Assembly (NCBI GenBank): GCA_045599585.1
Contig: JAZRWH010000175.1
Span: forward strand, 1-18,965
DNA from: RGIG464 sp045599585
GTDB lineage: Bacteria; Myxococcota_A; Bradymonadia; UBA4248
Direction of reading: 5' to 3'
DNA: 18,965 nucleotides
Shown here piece after piece: positions 12,822 to 18,965 of the stretch. The first letter of the stretch is position 1; each line of letters opens with the position of its first letter. The translations under genes were made by a program, and so were the position numbers. The notes under the pieces are model-generated. The model had not been told where the DNA came from and did no database searches. It worked only from the letters and a program-made list of their open reading frames with translations.

Positions 12822-14897
12822 TCAGTTCGGGCGTTCGCCGTTACCCCAGTTTGGACGTTCGCCGTTACCCCAAGGAGGAGCACCATCTCCCCAAGGTGGT
12901 TTGCCATCTCCCCAAGGAGGAGCACCATCTCCCCAAGGTGGTTTGCCATCCCCCCAGTTCGGACGCTCGCCATTACCCCAATTGGGACGCTCGCCGTTGC
13001 CCCAGTTCGGACGCTCGCCATTACCCCAGTTCGGGCGTTCGCCGTTGCCCCAGTTCGGACGCTCGCCGTTGCCCCAGTTCGGACGCTCGCCATTACCCCA
13101 GTTCGGACGCTCGCCGTTGCCCCAGTTCGGGCGTTCGCCGTTGCCCCAGTTCGGGCGTTCGCCGTTGCCCCAGTTCGGGCGTTCGCCGTTGCCCCAATTT
13201 GGACGTGGTCGGTCGCCATTGCCCCTGCCCGGACGCGGTGCATCAACTTCGAAGTCCTGTTCAAGCGTACTGTCTTCCGCAACAGAAATACCAGTAAATG
13301 TCTTTTCCGTGCCCCCGTTCGGAATAATTTTAATATCGATCGGTCGATTCGGCAGCTGATCAAGCGTAAAATAACCATCTCTGTCGGTCATCGTCGTAAC
13401 GTTCGTTCCTACCCACTCTACACGAGCCATCGCAACGGGACGTGCACGACCGCTTGAAACGACGTGTCCCTGCAAAACACCGCCCTCAGTCAGCTGTATC
13501 GTGATATTTTTAGTATCCCCCATCGCAATGAGAATTTCAGGCGAAGACGAGGAGTGATCTTTATTGACGCGAACTTCTACGCGGTACGAGCCAGGTTGAA
13601 GTTCGTCAATAACAAACGACGGATCTTCAAAAGCCGTCCAAGAACTCGTCACAAGATCTGCTCCTTCACTCGGCTTCAAAATATATCGCCAAGTCCCTTC
13701 GGTAACAGGATCACCCTGACGCGTCACAACTTGAACATTTAATTTAGCAAAAGGCTTGAGAAGCAATCGAACGCTATCGCCCGCAACTGCTTGCACTTCG
13801 TACTTCGTTAGCTTGTCATACGAATGAGCCGACACAAGATAAGGCCCACCTTTTAAATCGCTCACCGAAAACGTTCCATTCGCTCGTTCTTGACTATAGA
13901 CAATGTCGTTTGTCGAAAGATCTTTAATTCTGACAAAAGATCTTATTGGCTCTCGATTGGTGCTATTGATCAACTCAATATTGAGTCCCCAGGCGCGTTT
14001 CAAATCAATATCCTGTTCTCGATTAAACGTTTTGCCTAGCTGCATCGCTCCCGAAAAAGAACGATAGCCTTCGGCATCTGCAGCAATATACACATGATTC
14101 GCATCTACCGCAGGAAGCCTGTACGTTCCGCCAGCTCCAGAATATGTTTTGCTTAACACCTTTCCAGACGCATCAACGGCCTTAACCAACGCGCCTGATA
14201 CCCCTTTTTTGCTCTGCTGATCGCGAACAACACCAAAAATTGAAACGCCATCTTTGAGCGGAATATCGCCCAAATCGACCATTTCACCAGACTCCAAAAC
14301 GATATCGCTCAACAAAACAGAAGCAAATCCTTCCGCTTCGACTGCAACATCTACGACACCCGCATACGCCTTCGAAATTTCAAATACGCCGTCTTCATCA
14401 GAGGAAACTCGCTCCAAAACGTAATCCTGAGCCCCAGATGCATCATGCTGATAGACAACTTCAACCTCCCCCTGAATACCTCGGTTTCCAGAGGCAATGC
14501 GGCCTTTAAGAACAGCAGGGGGCCACAACGAAAGCTTGGCATTGACGTACTGCGTTCCATCTTCGATCTTCACAATGCGTGCCTGGTTATTCTTCCCTCG
14601 ACTGTCATACCCATCGAAACTCGCAGATATTGCATAAGTTCCGTTTTTAAGCTCTACACCAAAACGCCCCTCAGCATCGCAAACGACTCGTGTAACCTCG
14701 CGTGAACCCGATTTCACGACAACTTCAGCGTTCAGCGGATAGCCTGTGACACCGTCAACCACTTTTCCCGAAAAGCCGCCAACGACATCCGACAACACTT
14801 CTGTCGTGCCGTCATCACGGGTCAAAAACAAGGCCGCAGCACCGCCTGCTATAATGACGGCTGACGCCGCTATGGCTAGAATGACTTTAGATCTCAT
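12822..14897 (-). CDS. Membrane-anchored protein with carboxypeptidase-regulatory-like domains and an NWGNGERP tail
   Basis: A 691-residue protein from the ATG at 14897 (MRSKVILAIAAS). A single hydrophobic segment (about residues 5-25) anchors it, with the rest outside. Residues about 40-560 hold a chain of beta-sandwich units of the carboxypeptidase-regulatory-like type: G(F/V)SGKVVDGVTGYPLNAEV, LKGRIASGNRG, IFGVVRDQQSKKGVSGALV, LQGHVVSSGRARPVAMARV, with recurring DxEGRF, DGVF, DGYF phrases. From about residue 580 it turns into a low-complexity tail of NWGNGERP and WGDG(K/A)PP units to the stop. The frame runs on to a GTG at 14930, but that start lacks spacing from any ribosome site. No Shine-Dalgarno precedes the ATG either. 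A role at the cell surface is inferred; the exact function is unknown. Confidence 0.83.
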   Translation of the reverse strand: MRSKVILAIAASAVIIAGGAAALFLTRDDGTTEVLSDVVGGFSGKVVDGVTGYPLNAEVVVKSGSREVTRVVCDAEGRFGVELKNGTYAISASFDGYDSRGKNNQARIVKIEDGTQYVNAKLSLWPPAVLKGRIASGNRGIQGEVEVVYQHDASGAQDYVLERVSSDEDGVFEISKAYAGVVDVAVEAEGFASVLLSDIVLESGEMVDLGDIPLKDGVSIFGVVRDQQSKKGVSGALVKAVDASGKVLSKTYSGAGGTYRLPAVDANHVYIAADAEGYRSFSGAMQLGKTFNREQDIDLKRAWGLNIELINSTNREPIRSFVRIKDLSTNDIVYSQERANGTFSVSDLKGGPYLVSAHSYDKLTKYEVQAVAGDSVRLLLKPFAKLNVQVVTRQGDPVTEGTWRYILKPSEGADLVTSSWTAFEDPSFVIDELQPGSYRVEVRVNKDHSSSSPEILIAMGDTKNITIQLTEGGVLQGHVVSSGRARPVAMARVEWVGTNVTTMTDRDGYFTLDQLPNRPIDIKIIPNGGTEKTFTGISVAEDSTLEQDFEVDAPRPGRGNGDRPRPNWGNGERPNWGNGERPNWGNGERPNWGNGERPNWGNGERPNWGNGERPNWGNGERPNWGNGERPNWGNGERPNWGNGERPNWGDGKPPWGDGAPPWGDGKPPWGDGAPPWGNGERPNWGNGERPN
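12834..13207 (-). repeat. 24-bp tandem coding repeat (NWGNGERP) with a WGDG variant block
   Basis: About ten direct 24-bp units encode NWGNGERP, followed by four 21-24-bp units encoding WGDGKPP and WGDGAPP alternately, and then two more GERP units before the stop. Units differ mostly at third codon positions and come in a few sub-types, which suggests expansion by slippage or unequal exchange. All units keep frame. Confidence 0.9.
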
Positions 14898-15152
14898 TGC
14901 AAAACAAAAGAAAACGTGAGCAAACAACACCTCTCGGCGTCAAACACCTATCAAACAACGTCAGTTTCTTAATGCTTTATACACCTTTCTTTCAATATAT
15001 TTATAATTTCGCAAATGTACCACAACCCCACAACATTCCACGTACAGCCCACAAAAATACAAGCGTTGACAGAAGCAATTTATTCTTATCGTTTGGCGGC
15101 AACAGTGATAGTGTGCGAAAGTCTGGTTCTGACGTAATAAGGAGTCCACACC

Positions 15153-16016
15153 ATGCACACCCCGCTCATCATTGCCTGCCGCAACGAAGCTGAAGCCAAT
15201 CAAATCCGTGAAGCTGCAAAGGTTTCTGGCGTCCCCGTTTATTTTGAAGCTTCGAATGCGCTGACAAAACTTGCCGATGTCAACGATGCCATTCTGATCA
15301 CGACCTCATTGCTTCAGGATGATACAGCCATAGACTTCATCACAAAAACCTCTATCATTGCCCCGACCTACACGATCTTATGGGCTAAACATGCTGCTGC
15401 TGCACAAAACTTACTCAAGTTATATGGCTCTGGCTGCTCTGCCGCCATAGGCCCCGACGAAAGTCATCTGCTCGAAACAATCGTTCAAATCGAGGACGAA
15501 GTCTTTGAAGAAATCGTCATTCCTCCTTTTTTCATCAATGACAACGATTCGCCGCTTAAAGATCCTTCTGGACATACACGTCTGCACGTGACGGTGCTCG
15601 GCTCGCAAGCCATGATGACCTGTGCAAATGCACTCCTTAATCTCGCCGCTTCTGACGCGCTTAGTCTCGCCTGCGTTTCCAATCTCTCGCCGTGGGCAAT
15701 GCAACAGATAATTAAAAATATCACTGATTACACGCACTGGCATGCCGTCACCGAACCACGCATCGCCCCCGCAAGCGTCACGCTCTGCCAAAACCTCAAT
15801 ATGCTTCAAGCACTTGAACCCTCGTCAAACCACGTCATTATCTGCCACGGACATCTCACCGACGAAGAATATGCTTTTGTTGAAGCGCTCATACCGCAGG
15901 CACGCGTTTTTACGGCGACGTCCGAAGGCTACGCTGGTCAAATTAGTGATGACTTCGAAGCCACCCTTTCACCGGATCGTTTTTGGGATCACCTCATCTC
16001 ATCGCTCTACGACTAA
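15153..16016 (+). CDS. Unrecognised protein, possibly receiver-like N-terminal fold
   Basis: A 287-residue soluble protein with a good AAGGAG (15139-15144) 8 nt before the ATG. The first 115 residues alternate short hydrophobic strands (PLIIAC, VPVYFEA, AILITT, YTILWA) with helices, as in response-regulator receiver domains or the degenerate receivers of TadZ/CpaE-type proteins, but no clear phospho-aspartate set is visible. The second half starts LHVTVLGSQAMMTCANALLNLA, where TadZ proteins carry a P-loop; none is present. No membrane segment or signal. It is the only complete plus-strand gene in the window, divergent from the repeat-tail gene (255-nt gap without a convincing promoter) and followed by a terminator. 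Confidence 0.75.
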   Translation: MHTPLIIACRNEAEANQIREAAKVSGVPVYFEASNALTKLADVNDAILITTSLLQDDTAIDFITKTSIIAPTYTILWAKHAAAAQNLLKLYGSGCSAAIGPDESHLLETIVQIEDEVFEEIVIPPFFINDNDSPLKDPSGHTRLHVTVLGSQAMMTCANALLNLAASDALSLACVSNLSPWAMQQIIKNITDYTHWHAVTEPRIAPASVTLCQNLNMLQALEPSSNHVIICHGHLTDEEYAFVEALIPQARVFTATSEGYAGQISDDFEATLSPDRFWDHLISSLYD

Positions 16017-16040
16017 TTCGCATAGCGTTTGGCTTGTTAA

Positions 16041-16068
16041 GGCGCTGCAGTACTGCAGCGCCTTTTTT
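16041..16068 (+). terminator. Rho-independent terminator of the plus-strand gene
   Basis: A perfect 10-bp stem GGCGCTGCAG / CTGCAGCGCC with a 2-nt TA centre is followed by six T (16063-16068), 24 nt after the stop codon. Confidence 0.93.
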
Positions 16069-16134
16069 ATTTTTCTTAAACCAACCCATTTTTTTACGAC
16101 CCAAACGCTTAATACTTCGTTCTGACTTCACAAC

Positions 16135-16175
16135 AAAAAAAGGCCGGCGTATTGAGGCAACCTCAATAGCCGGCC
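16135..16175 (-). terminator. Terminator of the large cysteine-module lipoprotein gene, built from a TATT/AATA hairpin
   Basis: On the minus strand GGCCGGC-TATT-GAGG pairs through a TTG loop with CCTC-AATA-C-GCCGGCC and is followed by seven T (16141-16135). The unpaired C is at the same place as in the REP-like elements. It lies 42 nt after the stop codon of the 16218-18773 gene. Confidence 0.85.
16142..16175 (-). repeat. TATT/AATA hairpin, copy 4
   Basis: Core stem of 7 bp (GGCCGGC/GCCGGCC), TATT/AATA, an 11-nt arm GAGG-TTG-CCTC and one unpaired C (G16149 on the plus strand). It shares the core geometry of copies 1-3 but lacks their GGGGG and CCTGCGGC flanks. Confidence 0.75.
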
Positions 16176-16180
16176 TGCGA

Positions 16181-16210
16181 CCTGCGTATTGGCCTTCGGC
16201 CAATAGCAGG
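16181..16210 (-). repeat. TATT/AATA hairpin, copy 5 (tandem with copy 4)
   Basis: Core stem CCTGC/GCAGG, TATT/AATA, an 11-nt arm GGCC-GAA-GGCC and one unpaired C (G16186 on the plus strand). It stands 5 nt from copy 4 in the same orientation, 7 nt after the stop codon of the upstream gene. Confidence 0.75.
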
Positions 16211-16217
16211 CGCTCAA

Positions 16218-18773
16218 TTAATCTCCGCACACACCCACTGCAAAACTAGACAGATCGTACGTTTTATCGAGCGTCATGCGTTTATTAAGCGCACATGTCG
16301 CACGTTCTGGCCATGCGTGGTCGTCAACCAGCTTGCCGTGAGAATATCCTTGAGCCATCGCGTTTTTAAGCCCTGTAAAATCGAAATGATCGACGTAATC
16401 GCCCGAACACGAGATTTGAAGCTGCGAAATTCTATCCTTCAAACCAATCATATCGATATATCCACTTGCCGAAGAGGCATCCTGCATAAAGATGCGAGCA
16501 TCGCACATAGACGTCGGAAAAATGTAATCTTCTTCGTTGGCTTTGTATGGCTCGGAACAAATGACGACCGGTTTGCAGCTATTCATAAACACTTCAGAAC
16601 TGCCAGCATCGCTGCCCGTCACGATCGAAGCCATGCTGTACGTATTAATTGCTTTGTTCGACGTATCCATCAACCAAAGATTACAAGCGTTCGCGTCTAT
16701 TGCATCGGTCTGCATTGGACGAATCGCAAACGCCATTGCAGCTGGGGCGTTCGTCGTCTCATCATATTTAATGATAAATTCGTCTATAGCGAGGTCATAG
16801 CCATCGACGATGCACGAAGCCTTGTATGAAGCAGCACAGGCCTTATCGCAAGACAAACGACCTGGGACATAGTTGTAACCTTTTCTGCATTTGGTCGCCA
16901 ACGTTGCTTCATCAAACAAACTGCCATCGCAGAGCTCACCCGCCTCAAGATCAAGTTTGCCATTACCGCACGTTACTGGGGCAAGCGCACAGGCCGCTTC
17001 GACGGATACGCTGTTGCAGCCGAGACAACTTGCCTTGCTCATATTCACTGGAACTTGCGCAGGATCACTGCACACCAATACTTCATCAATGTATTGCGTC
17101 GTATCGCAAATTTCGGCTGGCTCGAGCACGCCGTTACCGCATTCGTACGCACCATAGTCGACGACGAGTGTATTGCGGCTGGCTGCGTTGTAGGCTGGCG
17201 CCGGATCTTTCTCAAGATCGATATTGTCAGCAATAATGCCATTGGGACCACAGATCGTCCAAGTACTACCATTGTCAAACGAAATACCTGCGTCAAGAAC
17301 GTACGTCCCCGTCTCACTCGTCCAATAACCTTCGTACATATCCCAGTTGTGCTGAATGGCGACGTAACGATCGATGCCGTCCTTGTTCGTCCACGTCATG
17401 TCAGCTTCACCTGACGGACGGTGATGCACTTCGTACGAAACCGTTTTGCCATCTTTGCCGAGCTTGCCACTCAAATACTCGAACATCAAAGCGTTCGATA
17501 CGTCAGTGTGATCACTCAAATCGCTCAAACCAGGAATGTTGACATCGAGCGTCAAGGTCAGCTTTTGACTACGACTGTTGAGTGTCGTGCTATCAGCCGT
17601 ATAAGTACACGAAGCCAAGCTCAGCGATGGGCAATGCTCGCCCAACCCATAATTGGGCCCTTTATTCGACTCGGGATAAATCGTCCAACCTTCGCCGAGT
17701 TTTGCATTAGCCACCTCAGTCACGGGAAGCGCATCGCATTTGCGGACAAAATCGACGCCAAACGCATTAATTGCCGCATTAACCGAGTTCAAATTGATGA
17801 TATCGACGTAATCTTCGCCACATTTGAGTGCTAACAACACTTTATTCGAATACGTTTTAATGAAGTTTTGAACGTTAATCGTATAGTCGCAAGCCTCGGG
17901 GAAACTATCTTTACCCTCATTAAGAATACAGACGACTTGAGGATCGCGCGGATCAAGCATCATCAAACCGTAATCAGCGAGTTGCCAGCTCACTTCGCTC
18001 TTACCATCGGAGCTGACGGCGTATAGCGAGCAGGTGCTTAAGTCTGCCGCTGCATCGTGATCCATGTTCGTCAACTCAAAAGCAAATCCATCAAGATCCA
18101 CAGAGTTCGAGGTCACGACAAGAGCCGGAATGAACTCGCTTATCACGACAAAACGCTCACCAATACATGCGGTCGACGCATCAATTGCACAAGCATCGGT
18201 ACACTTCAAAGCCGATTCAAGAATTCTTTTGCCTTCGCCACATTTGAGTGCCGAAACGGACGCCGAATCAAATTTCGTACCGTCACAAGCTTCGCCGGCA
18301 TCAAGTTTCCCGTTGCCGCAAGGATTGTCGGAACAAGCAAGCGTCGTGTCTATCGTGCAAGATGTGGTGCAGCGAAAGACGGGAGAGGCAAGCGGTGCAC
18401 GATCCTCAGGACACACGCGGACGCCGTCAGCAAACAAACCGCCATCACACACTTCTCCGGCATCGAGCTTGCCGTTGCCGCATTTTTCGACATCCGTATC
18501 AGAAGTCGGGCACGCTGCTTCGACATTAAAGTCACATTTGTCAGAGCACGTAACTTTGCTCATATCTGCAGCCTTGCCGTCAGGGCATACTGCAAACGCA
18601 CCCTCACGGATCGCACTGCCATCGCATACTTCTGCTGCATCCAAAACGCCGTTGCCACACGTTCCAAGCACGCGAATGACTTCTTCTGGATCTTTTTGTT
18701 CCTCAGAACAACCCCATAACGCACAGGCTGCAGCTGCTAATAAAAATTTCTGATATCGATGTGTGTATTTCAT
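16218..18773 (-). CDS. Large lipoprotein with five CGNG-type cysteine modules and two lamin-tail-like domains
   Basis: An 851-residue protein whose N-terminus (MKYTHRYQKFLLAAAACALWGC) is a lipoprotein signal with Cys22 as the lipid site. CGNGxLDxGExCDG-type modules (myxobacterial cysteine-rich repeat, DUF4215-like) start at about residues 39, 98, 152, 545 and 602. Between and after them are two domains that begin ERFVVISEFIP (about 208-385) and YDLAIDEFIIKY (about 658-851), resembling lamin-tail-like folds, plus a beta-rich stretch at about 390-540. It is probably displayed on the cell surface. The ATG at 18773 precedes the signal directly; AGGA stands about 6 nt upstream. Adhesion or matrix binding is a guess from the family. 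Confidence 0.87.
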   Translation of the reverse strand: MKYTHRYQKFLLAAAACALWGCSEEQKDPEEVIRVLGTCGNGVLDAAEVCDGSAIREGAFAVCPDGKAADMSKVTCSDKCDFNVEAACPTSDTDVEKCGNGKLDAGEVCDGGLFADGVRVCPEDRAPLASPVFRCTTSCTIDTTLACSDNPCGNGKLDAGEACDGTKFDSASVSALKCGEGKRILESALKCTDACAIDASTACIGERFVVISEFIPALVVTSNSVDLDGFAFELTNMDHDAAADLSTCSLYAVSSDGKSEVSWQLADYGLMMLDPRDPQVVCILNEGKDSFPEACDYTINVQNFIKTYSNKVLLALKCGEDYVDIINLNSVNAAINAFGVDFVRKCDALPVTEVANAKLGEGWTIYPESNKGPNYGLGEHCPSLSLASCTYTADSTTLNSRSQKLTLTLDVNIPGLSDLSDHTDVSNALMFEYLSGKLGKDGKTVSYEVHHRPSGEADMTWTNKDGIDRYVAIQHNWDMYEGYWTSETGTYVLDAGISFDNGSTWTICGPNGIIADNIDLEKDPAPAYNAASRNTLVVDYGAYECGNGVLEPAEICDTTQYIDEVLVCSDPAQVPVNMSKASCLGCNSVSVEAACALAPVTCGNGKLDLEAGELCDGSLFDEATLATKCRKGYNYVPGRLSCDKACAASYKASCIVDGYDLAIDEFIIKYDETTNAPAAMAFAIRPMQTDAIDANACNLWLMDTSNKAINTYSMASIVTGSDAGSSEVFMNSCKPVVICSEPYKANEEDYIFPTSMCDARIFMQDASSASGYIDMIGLKDRISQLQISCSGDYVDHFDFTGLKNAMAQGYSHGKLVDDHAWPERATCALNKRMTLDKTYDLSSFAVGVCGD

Positions 18774-18930
18774 GTGTTCTTCCTAAATGTTTAGGTTTCG
18801 AAAATGCCTTGATCGTCTTTTTTGAGAAGGGGGAAGTCGGTAGATTATCGTTTCAAATGCATAAAAATGAAGAAGGACCGCATCAATCCGGTGTATGATG
18901 ATTTTGCGTAACTACACATACGGAGGTTTG

Positions 18931-18965
18931 ATGCGATCATTTGCTCATTTTACGTTAAACGAAAG
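18931..18965 (+). CDS. Start of a plus-strand gene, cut by the window edge
   Basis: ATG at 18931 is preceded by GGAGG (18922-18926) at 4 nt spacing; the visible codons read MRSFAHFTLNE. A TATGAT at 18894-18899 could be a -10 box but no matching -35 is seen. The product cannot be named. The gene is divergent from the large lipoprotein gene. Confidence 0.6.
   Translation, partial: MRSFAHFTLNE

Noticed and set aside
12803..13378. Open frames on both strands across the NWGNGERP region (minus 12803-13378, plus 12851-13297 and 12901-13359)
   Set aside because: A 24-bp repeat without stops leaves several frames open; only the frame continuous with the upstream domains and membrane anchor is credible.
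15066..15094. TTGACA upstream of the plus-strand gene as a promoter
   Set aside because: No acceptable -10 box occurs at 16-18 nt spacing.
18057..18753. Two plus-strand frames longer than 200 codons
   Set aside because: They are antisense to the CGNG cysteine modules of the large lipoprotein, whose codon pattern keeps opposite frames open.
18825..18845. GGGGGAAGTC near the window end as a sixth copy of the REP-like element
   Set aside because: Only the first ten bases match; the TCCCCC partner, the TATT/AATA core and the downstream flank are missing.

Overview
The window suggests a Gram-negative bacterium of the Myxococcota/deltaproteobacterial kind (inference). The main reasons are a lipoprotein carrying five copies of the CGNGxLDxGExCDG cysteine module typical of that group, several lipobox lipoproteins, an HrpB-type helicase, and a mid-range base composition. 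The DNA is almost entirely coding and nearly everything reads on the minus strand; only the two edges and one gene near 15.6 kb read on the plus strand.

Layout. (1) 1-285: the 3' end of a plus-strand gene and its terminator. (2) 379-2997: an HrpB-type helicase with a palindromic repeat behind it and another in front of it. (3) 3284-8581: a tight minus-strand gene run, in transcription order yigZ-like, lipoprotein, recF, dynamin-like GTPase, 24-cysteine lipoprotein, thymidylate-kinase-like P-loop protein. Gaps are 2-24 nt and one junction is an ATGA overlap. (4) 8601-10036: a stable-RNA block on the same strand: tRNA-Ser(GCU), four tRNA-Arg(ACG), tadA, tRNA-Ser(CGA), then two tandem units of tRNA-Ser(GGA) plus SRP RNA. 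A strong-looking promoter with A-tracts and a GC-rich discriminator lies just upstream (10116-10172). (5) 10247-11242: a sugar-nucleotidyltransferase. (6) 11336-12496: a secreted repeat protein and a small lipoprotein. (7) 12822-14897: a membrane-anchored protein with carboxypeptidase-regulatory-like domains and a long NWGNGERP repeat tail. (8) 15153-16016: an unrecognised plus-strand gene that may have a receiver-like N-terminus. (9) 16218-18773: the large cysteine-module lipoprotein. (10) 18931-end: the first codons of a plus-strand gene.

How the parts relate. TadA converts A34 of tRNA-Arg(ACG) to inosine, so the enzyme sits inside the array of its own substrate. The SRP RNAs, the tRNAs and the yigZ-recF run could share transcripts. 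The least explained signal is a family of five hairpins, at about 400, 3090, 12600 and in tandem at 16142-16210. Each has a core of GC-rich stem, TATT/AATA stem and one unpaired C at a fixed place. The terminal arm (11 to 64 nt) is different in sequence every time yet still self-complementary. The three longer copies also share conserved flanks and resemble REP-type palindromes.
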